From NCBI RefSeq assembly GCF_003350295.1, contig NZ_QLYY01000005.1, positions 396,679 to 460,678 of the forward strand: 64,000 nucleotides of DNA, read 5' to 3'. The notes under the pieces were generated by a model, which had not been told where the DNA came from, did not search any database, and saw only the letters and a program-made list of their open reading frames with translations. The first letter of the stretch is position 1. Each line of letters starts with the position of its first letter. Of this stretch, positions 27,201 to 35,955 are shown piece by piece. The stretch is from Vibrio tetraodonis (GTDB taxonomy: Bacteria; Pseudomonadota; Gammaproteobacteria; Enterobacterales; Vibrionaceae). The position numbers and the translations under genes were made by a program.

Positions 27201-27384
27201 CGCCGACCGCCCTTATAAAAAAGCCTTCACACTCAGTAAAGCCATCGCTATCATGGAAGAGATGGTCACCAACAAACATATCGATGGCGACCTTTTCACT
27301 CTGTTCATAGAACAAAATTTGCACATATCTTACGCAGAGCGCTTTTTAGATCGCAGCCAAATTGACGTTGAGAATCGTACATAA
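24274..27384 (+). CDS. HD-GYP phosphodiesterase with dCache sensor carrying an inserted solute-binding domain
   Basis: 1036-residue membrane protein. TM1 is about 16-36, followed by a periplasmic dCache sensor with the PSLRPWYRKA motif. A family-3 solute-binding domain (about 287-505, from LGPLRVSNQRNWAPIDYSV to FLLAKWLGD) follows, then a return to Cache-like sequence (GNTYVYLQPVG), TM2 (about 583-603) and a HAMP-like linker. The HD-GYP domain has HDCGK near 729 and THHETLAGKGYP near 942, with an insert of over 150 residues between them. The GYP signature is intact, so c-di-GMP hydrolysis is likely. No strong ribosome site is seen. Monocistronic; flanked by a terminator upstream. Confidence 0.88.
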   Translation: MTQPKAKKQTFSIRVTIGSLLLLVTALTATLALSIHYHFIYQTLEEHQLKESSTVAENVSDTMKETDTRMRNIAFTLAQVIDPLNKNQQWLPAFLATLEATPELYSVFFGTKDDDFYQIINLDVEQTLRKSMDAQPDDRWVMVNVKQTEGGQRKKTVSFVSQDLKVRKAEETLSGYFPSLRPWYRKAHAQADKVIKTEPYIFSQVAMSGQTYATQNTSGTAVIGIDVLLSTLSTILNQTFEEQLSEAYVFRQTGELLADTHPTPQEKPLPTLPLLSMTEQEKALIESLGPLRVSNQRNWAPIDYSVLGEPIGYAIDMVKMIGQMTGIQWAFSNGLDWSELVSQFNNDKLDALHSLQYHKDGYAKGVFSDPIFSLPFGILVADNLGQVNDLKAFNGDRLAILSGWSIIPSLKKNYPEIEIIKVSDSFEGLTLLKTGKIKGFIDTSAILKHAVHQYFTDGVTVIEDIAPFNQGFETEFHIALNQGYANLLPIINRAIKQINDTQKEFLLAKWLGDSSATKHRVIPHAAFYDLMASPSQHGSLISTTTKAGNTYVYLQPVGSSSPSEFLAITLPVSVLHSQVVRQVLYATGISALIMLPMLWLAWLSGTPVIQAIRSLKKETQKIQNRNYNQVQPVKSRIREISQLSDSVVEMANQLQAHEKQQEALLDSIVQLIARAIDDKSPYTAGHCNRVPVIAMMLAEAAETSTEQPFSDFRFNNEREKREFQMAAWLHDCGKITVPEYIVDKGTKLEANYNRLHEIRMRFEVLWRDITIKGYMKRASGEDENQVLSWIKEQQVRLQEEFTFVASLNTGDRPVTDEDIIKLKKIGAQTWCRQFDDTIGLSPVEKDRLSESSIMQTLLKDLPEHKIPRFHPPCYDYGIKMQAPEYLSDHGEIYNLSIQRGTLTKEDRYRINEHMVSGIKMLESLPFPDDLKQVPRLATTHHETLAGKGYPRQLDEDELSVKERILAIADIFEALTAADRPYKKAFTLSKAIAIMEEMVTNKHIDGDLFTLFIEQNLHISYAERFLDRSQIDVENRT

Positions 27385-27446
27385 CGCCAATCTCATTCAT
27401 TTTTCAACGAAGTATTATACATGTAAGACCAACTATTACTGCTCTA

Positions 27447-28100
27447 CTAAGGCTGCTTGTTTTCCATGTCGGACACTCGCTCATCGAGCTCTTTTATCGA
27501 TTCTAAGAGAATTGCCACCATTCCTCTATAATCTACCTGCATATATCCAGATTCAGAATGTGTATAAATGAGCTCAGGGTACAATCGCTCAACCTCCTGG
27601 GCAATCAAACCTATTTCAGTTCTTTCATTTTTATCAATGTAGTTATAACGATAACCATTCATCTCTCTCAATGCATCCAGCGTATTGGTAACGCGCTGCA
27701 CATTTTCTTTTAGGTTCGCATCGCTAAAGCGAAGAAAAACATGGTCAATCAGGGTGTGGTAGGAACGTTTTCCCGGCGCAAAATACGAACGCTGACCATC
27801 AGAAACATAAAAAACTTTCCAGATCGAAAAGTTCCCTTCCGCCGGCTGGGGCACACTACCTTGAGGGCAGAAACCATCAAGAGATTTGTATGTGCTCTCT
27901 GAAATGGGTACAAATTTGAAATAGCTGTTTTCCCAAGGCTGCTCTTGGGTCATCACTGGCCAGTCAAACACCTGTTTATTCTCCGACCAGTCCCACTCAT
28001 CTTCTTGTTGATCATAACAAAAGATACTAAATTCTTGTGCCACGCTCATTAGCGGGAAAAAAGCCAAACTTAAGGACAGAAAAACACCACTTTGCTTCAT
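27447..28100 (-). CDS. Small exported protein with C-terminal S74 endosialidase-type chaperone domain
   Basis: 217 residues with signal peptide ending MSVAQ. The middle is a unique acidic, aromatic-rich domain (about 22-120). The C-terminal part is an intramolecular chaperone auto-processing domain (Peptidase_S74): SDANLKENVQRV (catalytic Ser126-Asp127 with Lys131), LREMNGYRYNYID, GLIAQEVERLYPELI and VDYRGMVAILLESIKEL, ending in a coiled coil. Such domains normally trimerise phage tail spikes or bacterial surface fibres, then cut themselves off. A short exported protein with one is unusual. Cleavage before Ser126 would release a product of about 100 residues. The N-terminal domain's role is unknown. 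Confidence 0.82.
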   Translation of the reverse strand: MKQSGVFLSLSLAFFPLMSVAQEFSIFCYDQQEDEWDWSENKQVFDWPVMTQEQPWENSYFKFVPISESTYKSLDGFCPQGSVPQPAEGNFSIWKVFYVSDGQRSYFAPGKRSYHTLIDHVFLRFSDANLKENVQRVTNTLDALREMNGYRYNYIDKNERTEIGLIAQEVERLYPELIYTHSESGYMQVDYRGMVAILLESIKELDERVSDMENKQP

Positions 28101-28357
28101 TATATGTCACTCTTTATGTTTAAAAATTGGCTAGAGTATCTTTTAGCAACAAAAATGAAACAAGTTGAATACATAAAAACTCCACCTTAGCTCAAATATT
28201 AAACAGATTTTATGCTTTAAAATAAATCAAACAAAACAACCCAAGATCTTAGGTTGTTTATAATTAAGTCAGATTGAACCTAACTCACATACCCATCTTA
28301 AAAAGCACTCTAGAATAATGGCACTGTTATTAGTAACGTCTTTCAAGGAGTGAAATA

Positions 28358-29791
28358 ATGACGATGCGATGGCCAGCCTTAATCGCCCTTTTGTTATTTC
28401 CTATTAGCTCTTTTTCCGCCATCAATACCCAAGAAACGCTACCATTGACTCAATCATTTATTGGTTACGCTGCCTTGGCGATTTTTGTTGGAGCTTATAC
28501 TTTGGTCATGCTCGAAGAGCACCTTTCTTTAAGAAAGTCCAAACCCGTTTTATTGGCGGCTGGTCTTATATGGGCGCTGATTGGCTATGTCTACTCGCAG
28601 CAAGGGCAAATACACATTGCTCAATCTGCACTCGAACATAACCTTTTAGAATATGCAGAATTACTGCTATTTTTGCTCGTCGCAATGACCTATATAAGTG
28701 CGATGGAAGAAAGACGACTATTCGATGCACTGCAAGCATGGATGGTTGGTAAAGGCTTTAACTATAAGTCACTGTTCTGGCTTACTGGGATATTGGCTTT
28801 CTTTATTTCTCCGATTGCAGACAACTTAACTACCGCATTACTTATGTGTGCTGTAGTGATGAAAGTAGGAGCAGGGAATAACAAGTTCATTAACATCGCC
28901 TGTATCAATATCGTTGTAGCGGCAAATGCTGGAGGAGCCTTTAGTCCATTTGGTGACATCACAACATTAATGGTCTGGCAAGCAGGCTATGTCTCATTTT
29001 CTGAGTTTATGCCGCTCTTTCTTCCCTCGGTTGCCAATTATTTGGTACCGGCGGCAATAATGTCACTGTTTGTGCCCAAAACAAAGCCAGATGTCATCCA
29101 TCAACATGTTGAACTTAAACGCGGCGCTCGCCGGATTGTCGTATTATTCATCATTACGATTGCCACTGCCGTTGCGTTTCATGCTGCTCTGCACTTCCCA
29201 CCTGTCATAGGTATGATGATGGGCCTCGCCTACTTACAGTTTTTCGGTTTTTTCCTGCGCAAAACACTCAAATCATCACTGCAAAGAAAGGCTGCTATCG
29301 CTATTGCTAACCGTGACGATAATGCGTTAAAGCGTCTTGGCTCAGTCGTTCCATTCGATGTATTCCGGCGAGTCTCTCATGCAGAGTGGGATACGCTTTT
29401 ATTTTTTTATGGGGTAGTAATGTGTGTTGGCGGCTTGAGTCTTTTAGGTTACTTAGGGCTCGTCTCTGAGATCATGTATTCTCAATGGAATCCTATTTCA
29501 GCCAATATTATGGTCGGGATACTGTCAGCAATCATCGATAATATTCCCGTTATGTTCGCGGTCCTTACCATGGAGCCTTCCATGTCAATGGGAAATTGGT
29601 TGTTGGTCACGTTGACCGCAGGTGTTGGAGGAAGTTTACTGTCAATCGGATCAGCGGCTGGCGTAGCTCTCATGGGCGCCGCGCATGGTAAATATACCTT
29701 TTTCGGCCACCTAAAATGGGCGCCTGTCATTGCTATGGGATACGCCGCGAGTATAGGGCTTCACCTCATACTTAATGCTTCTTTGTTCTGA
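28358..29791 (+). CDS. nhaD: Na+/H+ antiporter NhaD
   Basis: 477-residue inner-membrane sodium(lithium)/proton antiporter of the ion transporter superfamily. It starts with a cleavable-type leader (ALIALLLFPISSFSA) as known for NhaD, then about 12 helices. Conserved blocks include ISPIADNLTTALLMCAVV, ANAGGAFSPFGDITTLMVW and AIIDNIPVMFA. Length and sequence match the Vibrio type that works at alkaline pH. AAGGAG lies 7 bases before the ATG. Monocistronic. Confidence 0.95.
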   Translation: MTMRWPALIALLLFPISSFSAINTQETLPLTQSFIGYAALAIFVGAYTLVMLEEHLSLRKSKPVLLAAGLIWALIGYVYSQQGQIHIAQSALEHNLLEYAELLLFLLVAMTYISAMEERRLFDALQAWMVGKGFNYKSLFWLTGILAFFISPIADNLTTALLMCAVVMKVGAGNNKFINIACINIVVAANAGGAFSPFGDITTLMVWQAGYVSFSEFMPLFLPSVANYLVPAAIMSLFVPKTKPDVIHQHVELKRGARRIVVLFIITIATAVAFHAALHFPPVIGMMMGLAYLQFFGFFLRKTLKSSLQRKAAIAIANRDDNALKRLGSVVPFDVFRRVSHAEWDTLLFFYGVVMCVGGLSLLGYLGLVSEIMYSQWNPISANIMVGILSAIIDNIPVMFAVLTMEPSMSMGNWLLVTLTAGVGGSLLSIGSAAGVALMGAAHGKYTFFGHLKWAPVIAMGYAASIGLHLILNASLF

Positions 29792-29848
29792 CCTCTCGAT
29801 ATAAAGCTCCTAGGGCAGACGTCGGCTACTCTGGGAGATACAGGTTTG

Positions 29849-30214
29849 TTACTCAAGCCTGCGTTGCCAAACACTCGATAACTGATATTTTGCGCAAATA
29901 CTGCAAGTTAGAGCTTCATTGTCACCGTGGATGCGCATCACTATATCTTCTCTTTTCTCTAAAGAGCTGTTTCTCATTGTGATAATTAAATAATTATCCT
30001 CAACTTTGAATGACTTGATGACATCTGGAGCGCCAACTTTGCTGATGGTAACTTTTGCATCTTTGAACAAAAGTAAATCTTGGGTATATAAGTTTTCATA
30101 GACCCCTTCAAAGTCATAAGTTGGCTTATTTATCATTCTATTTAAATTATCTTCAAAGCATCCCTGTAACATCAAAGTGAATATTACAAAAATACCCCTA
30201 TATTTTAACCGCAT
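29849..30214 (-). CDS. Putative lipoprotein, third gene of the alkylation-repair operon
   Basis: 121 residues with lipoprotein signal LMLQGC (Cys19). The mature domain is small and beta-rich, with two cysteines in LTCSIC. I recognise no family. Its ATG overlaps the ogt stop codon by one base (TAATG), so it is probably co-translated with the DNA repair genes, an unexpected pairing. It may simply share transcription. Confidence 0.7.
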   Translation of the reverse strand: MRLKYRGIFVIFTLMLQGCFEDNLNRMINKPTYDFEGVYENLYTQDLLLFKDAKVTISKVGAPDVIKSFKVEDNYLIITMRNSSLEKREDIVMRIHGDNEALTCSICAKYQLSSVWQRRLE

Positions 30215-30696
30215 TAATCAGGTTCCCAATGCTCTAGTTTTAGTAATGCTGCTTTTCTGTCTAACCCACCCGCATATCCTGTAAGCTTACCTTTTTTACC
30301 AATAACTCGATGGCAAGGTACTATCACTGAAATAGGGTTTTTTCCATTTGCCAATCCAACCGCTCTCACTGCTTTCGGATTCCCTATGGCTTCTGCTAGC
30401 TGCTGATAACTCCATGTTTCTCCGTAAGGAATTGTCTTTAATGCTTGCCATACTTGTTGCTGGAACTCAGTACCTTTAGCAGCCAGTGGCAATTGAAACA
30501 TTTCTCTACGATGTGAAAAATATTCCTGTAACTGGTTGATTGTTAAAATAAGTATAGGATGCTTTGGAGCTTTTTTACCTAAGTCTTGCGGTTGTGTGGT
30601 CTGAGTCTCAAACCAAGCTCCCATTAAGCCATCGTCATTCGCTTGAATAGTCATCTTACCTAATGGCGAATTAAAGGTGGTATAACAGATATTCAT
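30214..30696 (-). CDS. ogt: Methylated-DNA--protein-cysteine methyltransferase
   Basis: 160 residues from ATG 30696 (MNICYTTFNSPLGKMTI). This suicide enzyme moves the methyl group from O6-methylguanine to the cysteine in IVPCHRVIG. The helix-turn-helix RAVGLANGKNPI and upstream FQQQVWQALKTIPYGE are typical. The start codon overlaps the stop of the upstream Ada-AlkA gene as ATGA, so the two are translationally coupled. An in-frame extension to 30735 overlaps the upstream gene further and adds no conserved sequence. Confidence 0.95.
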   Translation of the reverse strand: MNICYTTFNSPLGKMTIQANDDGLMGAWFETQTTQPQDLGKKAPKHPILILTINQLQEYFSHRREMFQLPLAAKGTEFQQQVWQALKTIPYGETWSYQQLAEAIGNPKAVRAVGLANGKNPISVIVPCHRVIGKKGKLTGYAGGLDRKAALLKLEHWEPD

Positions 30697-32057
30697 ACAT
30701 GGCTCCAACAATGAAAAGTGGCATAGCTCCCCCATGGAGAAACACTTTCAGAATTCAGTTCAGGAAACTGCTTCAGGACTTTTTTCACAACTAAATCTCC
30801 TTGCAGAAAACAGTTAGCTTCAGATGTACCTCTCAATTTTGCATAATTGACAGTCCATGGGCCGATACCTTTAATATCTAACCATTTGTCACACTGCCCT
30901 TCAGGGTATTCTTGCACATATTCAGCAAAACTGAGTAACGTTTGCTTTCGGCTTTCTGGCATACGTAAAAAAGAGAGATCGGCTTGACTAACCTCTTGTG
31001 GTGTCGGAAATTGAGTTACTTTTTCGCTTCGCAATTCATGTATCAATAAATTAAGCTGTGTGATGGCAGCTTTTACCGACACTTGCTGACCTAATATGGC
31101 TCGCACACCCGCTTCCCAAGTATCCCAAACCCCAGGAATGCGTATACCGCTTCGTTTGATTAACTTGGGATTCAGTCTTTGCAAAACATTTTCAATTGTT
31201 AAGATATCACTATCCAGATCGAACATCCTACGCAGTTTATTAACCAAAGCTCTTAGCTGAAAGTGATCAGAGAGTTCAAACTCTACTCGTAATACTCCAG
31301 GTCGAATAGGGTAAATCATAAACGTGCCTGATGCTCCATTAATCACAAAGTTTCTTTGATAGCTCTTATCACTGACATATTCCAGCCCCTCAATCGCTCT
31401 TAAACGGTAAAACTGCAACATATATTCCCAGTCCAACGGTCCTTTGAATGCAAGATCAATGTAATTTTTATTATTCTGGGTTACCTCCCCCTGCTTACGC
31501 ACTTGCGTGGGGGTCAACCTCATAACCTGCTTAAATGCATCATTAAAGCGGCGAACGCTGGTAAAACCACTTGCAAAAGCAATGTCGGTAACTGACATCG
31601 AGCTAGAGTGTAGTAATTGCTTGGCAAACATCAGTTGATGGTACAAAGCATACTGCTTGGGAGGCATGCCGAGGTAGCGTTGGAATAGATGACGTAGGTA
31701 TCTGTCACTTATACCCAATCGTTGAGATAGATCATTGAGACTATATGACTGAAGTTCTCCTTTTTCTATGAGTTTAACTGCACGTAAAAATGTCGTTTCG
31801 ACACCTTTCCAAGCCCATGAGTTGGGTGCGCTATCAGGTCGACACCGCAAGCATGGTCTATATCCGGCTTTTAAAGCCTGAGCCTTATCAAAGAAATAGG
31901 TCACATTCTCTTCTTTGGGCAAATTTGCCGGACAAATCGGGCGGCAGAAGATACCTGTTGTTTTCACCGCAATATAAAAGCGTCCATCAAAACGTGCATC
32001 TCTGGCTTGACGAGCTTTTTGACACTCATGTAACGGGATTGTCGGAATTCTTTCCAT
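30693..32057 (-). CDS. Ada regulator fused to AlkA 3-methyladenine DNA glycosylase
   Basis: 454-residue fusion. The Ada N-terminal zinc domain (1-80) has four cysteines in IFCRPICP and RPCLRCRP; the first of these accepts a methyl from phosphotriesters. An AraC-type helix-turn-helix follows (about 95-190, LNDLSQRLGISDRYLRHLF). The AlkA part (about 205-440) has an N-terminal TATA-like fold and HhH-GPD hairpin LDIKGIGPWTVNY with catalytic Asp in LQGDLVVKK. It should sense methylation and excise 3-methyladenine. Followed by coupled ogt. Autoregulation is expected from the family. There is no separate ada here. Confidence 0.93.
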   Translation of the reverse strand: MERIPTIPLHECQKARQARDARFDGRFYIAVKTTGIFCRPICPANLPKEENVTYFFDKAQALKAGYRPCLRCRPDSAPNSWAWKGVETTFLRAVKLIEKGELQSYSLNDLSQRLGISDRYLRHLFQRYLGMPPKQYALYHQLMFAKQLLHSSSMSVTDIAFASGFTSVRRFNDAFKQVMRLTPTQVRKQGEVTQNNKNYIDLAFKGPLDWEYMLQFYRLRAIEGLEYVSDKSYQRNFVINGASGTFMIYPIRPGVLRVEFELSDHFQLRALVNKLRRMFDLDSDILTIENVLQRLNPKLIKRSGIRIPGVWDTWEAGVRAILGQQVSVKAAITQLNLLIHELRSEKVTQFPTPQEVSQADLSFLRMPESRKQTLLSFAEYVQEYPEGQCDKWLDIKGIGPWTVNYAKLRGTSEANCFLQGDLVVKKVLKQFPELNSESVSPWGSYATFHCWSHV

Positions 32058-32209
32058 GGCATTTTTATCTTTTGAATTCTTGAGTAAAGTCTATCTTTGC
32101 GGAGCCGAAATACTAGCCATTTTCGGAAACGAATCGAATTTGCTATCAGTTGAAACTCATCTAGAGTTACAATGAAGAAGAATAAAATATATAAAAAAGG
32201 AAGTTGGCT

Positions 32210-32413
32210 ATGAACTTACATACATGCACTATTGTGCTCACTAATAATCACAAACTCACGTATCACAATGTTGAAAAAAGCCTAGAGATGATAGAAGAAC
32301 ACGGCACCTCTGGAATTAGCAACATATTGATTGATGCTGTTGATGGAAAAACGATACGTTCGTACTATCACCTATCGGTAGAAGAGTCGATCGAAAGTTT
32401 GATGGATTTATAG
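32210..32413 (+). CDS. Small hypothetical protein
   Basis: 67 residues from ATG 32210, chosen for AAGGAAG upstream rather than TTG 32204. It appears soluble, with a strand-helix-strand-helix pattern (TCTIVLTNNHKLTYHNVEKS, SLEMIEEHG, NILIDAVDGKTI, SVEESIESLMDL). No family recognised. It is followed by a terminator, which supports a real transcription unit divergent from the Ada-AlkA gene. Confidence 0.65.
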   Translation: MNLHTCTIVLTNNHKLTYHNVEKSLEMIEEHGTSGISNILIDAVDGKTIRSYYHLSVEESIESLMDL

Positions 32414-32430
32414 TAAATCTAGAAATTAAA

Positions 32431-32460
32431 TTAGGCCTGCTTTGCTGGGCCTAACTTTAG
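32431..32460. terminator. Terminator between the small gene and the GNAT gene
   Basis: TTAGGCC (32431-32437) and GGCCTAA (32448-32454) form a stem, with AT-rich tails on both sides. It lies between convergent genes and can serve both. Confidence 0.7.
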
Positions 32461-32484
32461 GTTTTTCTGGACTAAATAAAGATG

Positions 32485-32976
32485 TTAGAAGTGCTTAAGC
32501 ATCCATACATCACAGCCACCATGTATGGTACCCACTAGTGGAGAGGAAAGGTGCTTGAAACCAAGATTCTCATATAACTTAATTGCCTGCGACATACTCG
32601 ACAGAGTATCTAAGTAGCATTTCTCAAACCCTTGCTGCTCAGCAAAATCAAGACATTGTTGAGTTAACTGCTTTCCAAGCCCTAGTCCTCGACCTTCCTT
32701 TAGCAAGAAAAGCTTTTTGAGTTCACATACTCTTCCATCATCGGAAAATGGAGAGATACCACATCCTCCGACGATTCTGCCATTAAGTAGAGCGACCAAA
32801 TACAAAGAATTCTGCTCAGGCAGATAATACTGACTCATACTCTCTACTTCAGCGTCCGATGGGCCAAACCCCTCTCCCACCGCGCCATATTCTTCACCAA
32901 CCCGTTTAATGATCTCGCATATTGCTGCGTCATGGGCTGGGATTATTGGAACAATTTCAAGGCATCGCTCACTCAT
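32485..32976 (-). CDS. GNAT family N-acetyltransferase
   Basis: 163 residues from ATG 32976, chosen for AGGAAG just upstream; the frame extends to 32994. The acetyl-CoA loop is in LFLLKEGRGLGLGKQLTQQC (Q/R-x-x-G-x-G/A), with GGCGISPF before it and LDTLSSMSQAIKLYENLGF after. The acceptor substrate is unknown. It resembles many small single-domain acetyltransferases acting on small molecules or protein termini. Confidence 0.9.
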   Translation of the reverse strand: MSERCLEIVPIIPAHDAAICEIIKRVGEEYGAVGEGFGPSDAEVESMSQYYLPEQNSLYLVALLNGRIVGGCGISPFSDDGRVCELKKLFLLKEGRGLGLGKQLTQQCLDFAEQQGFEKCYLDTLSSMSQAIKLYENLGFKHLSSPLVGTIHGGCDVWMLKHF

Positions 32977-33124
32977 GATACTTCCTAACATCACTACTAT
33001 GGAGAGAAAAAATAATATAGATATCTTTTTATATCAATAAGATAAAACCAAACGGATAACAAGAAATTATACGGTCAACAAAGACAATGATTAGTCAAAC
33101 GACAGAATATAAGATGGGTAAGGA

Positions 33125-33481
33125 CTAAAAAGGACTCGACGCAAAGCCTGTCATGACACTGAGCTCCATCGACTTACCCAGTTTTGTCATCGGATGTACC
33201 AGCACTAAACCTTTAACTGATTTTTTTAATTTTCCAATATCGGCTTGCTCTGACTTGGTGATTTCACGAGAAAAGCCCATGGCTTTTAGCTTCTTGCGCT
33301 CTTTATTCAAGTCATAGGATTGCTTACTTTTGATAGTGTGAACTTTCTTTGCGAGTTTATCGACTTCATCAGTAAACTTGGTGATCATTTCTTGATCGCC
33401 ACGAGCCTTAGCAGCATCTAGCTTACGATTATACTTGTCGAGGCGATTGTTAAGGTTTTGCAGCTCTTGCTTAGTGCTCAT
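33125..33481 (-). CDS. yibL: YibL family ribosome-associated protein
   Basis: 118 residues; a basic coiled-coil N-terminus then the conserved ITKSEQADIGKLKKSVKGL and VLVHPMTKLGKSMEL. E. coli YibL (DUF2810) co-purifies with ribosomal particles and shares these blocks. Its molecular role is not known. Monocistronic, no signal peptide. Confidence 0.9.
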   Translation of the reverse strand: MSTKQELQNLNNRLDKYNRKLDAAKARGDQEMITKFTDEVDKLAKKVHTIKSKQSYDLNKERKKLKAMGFSREITKSEQADIGKLKKSVKGLVLVHPMTKLGKSMELSVMTGFASSPF

Positions 33482-33957
33482 TAGGTCATGCTCTGAAAAT
33501 CAAAAAGACCCAACACTCTACCATAAATAAGAACTTTTGTATTGCCGAAAAACCTAGACCTAAACTTTGGCGACCACTGTCAGCATTCGATAGATATAAA
33601 CTTGACAGAATACTTATGGCTATTTTTCAGTACAACTCAACTCATCAGTCCAGTGAAAAATACAAGAAATCTCGATAAACTACCTACAGCCCTTAACCAG
33701 TTAACATACTGACAAAAATGATAAACAAGGCCCTTCTTCTGTAAAAATATACTCTCCAGTATTCTGGCTTCCTAACCCATAAGAAACTATTTTATCAATA
33801 AAGCATACCTACTCTTACATATTGTCTAATCTTAAAGGAGTAAATAGTTGAACCTTTTCTCGTCTGTGAAACGCTGAGACCATGGAACTGCGTTCGGCAA
33901 ATTATAACTTGGCACTAACACTGGCGCCCTATGAACCTTTGAAAACAGGATGTTTGT
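33482..33957. other. Intergenic region upstream of the chemoreceptor
   Basis: There is no supported gene in 476 bases. An AAAGGAG at 33835-33841 is followed by no long frame. The last 120 bases are G+C-richer and contain GGCACTAACACTGGCGCC; no known riboswitch consensus was recognised. It probably holds the chemoreceptor promoter and leader. Confidence 0.4.
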
Positions 33958-35619
33958 ATGAGCCTTACAATTCGAAGCCGCCTTTATATATTGGCACTGG
34001 TCCCATTGCTTGTAATAGCTTTAGGCATGCTTGGCTTTACTTATGTAAAAACTAACGAGCTCAATGCTCAACAAATCGAAGTTACCAGAAGCAATATGAT
34101 GCACATGAAGAAGGAAGAGCTTAAGCACTATCTTCAAATGGCACAGTCCGCTGTTCAGCCTTTGATTGACAAAGGGGCAAGTCTCGAAGAAGCCTTCCCA
34201 ACGCTCAGAGCACTCAAATACGGCAAAACAGGTTATATGTTTGGCTACAACTCCAAGGGTATTAGGCAAATACAAGGCAGTAGCATGGGCGGGGTAGGTG
34301 ATAGTTACTGGGATTTACAGGATAAGAAAGGTAACTATTTAGTGCGAGATTTAATACGGAATTCAAAAACCGGTGACTTTACAACATACTACTTTCCTAA
34401 ACCCGGCGAAACAGTAGCACTTCCAAAATTGGCATACTCTATCTATATACCCGAATGGGATCTTATGCTGGGCACGGGTTTTTATACCGATGACATCGAT
34501 GAAATCGTCGCTGAAATGGAAAACACCACAACCGAAGCCTTACAAGAAACCTTATCCGCAATCATAGTGTTCTGTATCATTATCGCAGTCATTGTTGCTG
34601 TCTTTTCCGTTGGGGTCAATCGTACCATCCTCAAACCGCTCGAACTTTTTGACGCATCAATCAGCTCATTCGCCAGCGGGGATGCTGACCTTACAGCGCG
34701 GATGGAAGATTTCAAAGCACCAGAATTTTCGCAGCTAAGCAAAAATTTCAATGCGTTTGTTGAAAGCCTGCAAACCATCATTCGAAGTGTGAGTGAAGTC
34801 GGTCAACAAGTAGTATCCGAGACCACAAATATGTCTGGACGCGCGGGCAAGGTGGATGAAATTGCTTCAGGACAACGCTCAGAGACCGAACAAGTTGCTA
34901 CAGCAATGACCCAAATGACAACCACAGCGTCAGAAATATCGAATAACGCCAGCCAAGCAGCTGACTCAGCTAAAGAAGCTGATGACAATGCTAAAGATGC
35001 GCAAAATATCGTCAATTCGGCAGCCAAATCAGTTGAAGCGCTTGCAGAAGAAGTATCTCAAGCCAATGGCGTCATCTCTCGATTAGAAGGTGATGTTCAG
35101 AATATCTCCTCATCTTTGGAAGTGATCCAGGATATTGCTGAGCAAACAAACCTACTGGCACTAAACGCCGCAATAGAAGCAGCTCGGGCGGGCGAGCAGG
35201 GTCGTGGCTTCGCTGTGGTTGCTGACGAAGTTCGTAAATTGGCCAGCCGCACACAAGACAGTACAGGTGAAATTCATAAAATGATCGAACAGCTCAAATC
35301 CGCTTCCGATGACGCAGTTAAGGCGATGGAATCAAGCCAAAAACGTGGCGCGAGCACGGTAGAAGAAGCGAATGCGGCGGCCAAAGCTCTGATCCAAATT
35401 CAAGAATCGATTGGCACTATTATGGATATGAACTCGCTTATTGCTACGGCAACAGAAGAGCAAAGCATAGTGGGTCAAGAGATCTCTGAACGCATTGTGG
35501 TTATCTCAGACCAAAGCTCTCAATCGGCTGATCTAGCCAATGAAAATAAAGCAGGTAGCCAAGCGCTTAACCATAGAGCCAATGAGCTTTACGACTTGGT
35601 CGGTCGATTTAAAGTCTAG
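33958..35619 (+). CDS. Methyl-accepting chemotaxis protein with single Cache sensor
   Basis: 553-residue inner-membrane chemoreceptor. TM1 is about 9-27, then a periplasmic sCache_2 domain (about 45-185, with [14 protein letters not shown] and [16 protein letters not shown]), TM2 about 199-220, HAMP, and a cytoplasmic signalling hairpin. The hairpin tip carries the invariant [20 protein letters not shown], about residues 400-419. sCache_2 receptors often bind small organic acids. The C-terminus lacks an obvious CheR-tethering pentapeptide. Confidence 0.94.
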   Translation: MSLTIRSRLYILALVPLLVIALGMLGFTYVKTNELNAQQIEVTRSNMMHMKKEELKHYLQMAQSAVQPLIDKGASLEEAFPTLRALKYGKTGYMFGYNSKGIRQIQGSSMGGVGDSYWDLQDKKGNYLVRDLIRNSKTGDFTTYYFPKPGETVALPKLAYSIYIPEWDLMLGTGFYTDDIDEIVAEMENTTTEALQETLSAIIVFCIIIAVIVAVFSVGVNRTILKPLELFDASISSFASGDADLTARMEDFKAPEFSQLSKNFNAFVESLQTIIRSVSEVGQQVVSETTNMSGRAGKVDEIASGQRSETEQVATAMTQMTTTASEISNNASQAADSAKEADDNAKDAQNIVNSAAKSVEALAEEVSQANGVISRLEGDVQNISSSLEVIQDIAEQTNLLALNAAIEAARAGEQGRGFAVVADEVRKLASRTQDSTGEIHKMIEQLKSASDDAVKAMESSQKRGASTVEEANAAAKALIQIQESIGTIMDMNSLIATATEEQSIVGQEISERIVVISDQSSQSADLANENKAGSQALNHRANELYDLVGRFKV

Positions 35620-35629
35620 GCACAGCCAA

Positions 35630-35647
35630 GGCCTGTGAAAGCAGGCC
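35630..35647 (+). terminator. Weak hairpin after the chemoreceptor
   Basis: GGCCTG and CAGGCC enclose TGAAAG, followed by ctatattttctccc. The stem is short, so it is only a possible terminator. Confidence 0.45.
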
Positions 35648-35955
35648 CTATATTTTCTCCCTTTTCCACGACTCACCCTCCCTTAGCACGTCCACAACAG
35701 TTCATAGAGTAAAGACTCTGATTATTGAAGTGCGTCTCAATAAAAAAGTGGCCTCATATTTAGATTTCACACATTTCCATAAATCACACGCAAACTTATT
35801 GATAAAACAGCACAATTAAAAGTCCCAATTTTTCCATGTGTGTAATTTGTGCGTAACTTGTAGATAGGTTCTTTAAGAGCCGAAAAATGTTAAACGCTTG
35901 ATGTTTGTGGTAGGTCATGTTCAACAATATTTTTTATTATCCAAAGGAAAATAAC

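Noticed and set aside
33482..33957. Possible riboswitch upstream of the chemoreceptor
   Set aside because: Compared by eye with c-di-GMP (GEMM), glycine, TPP and FMN patterns; none of their conserved cores is present.
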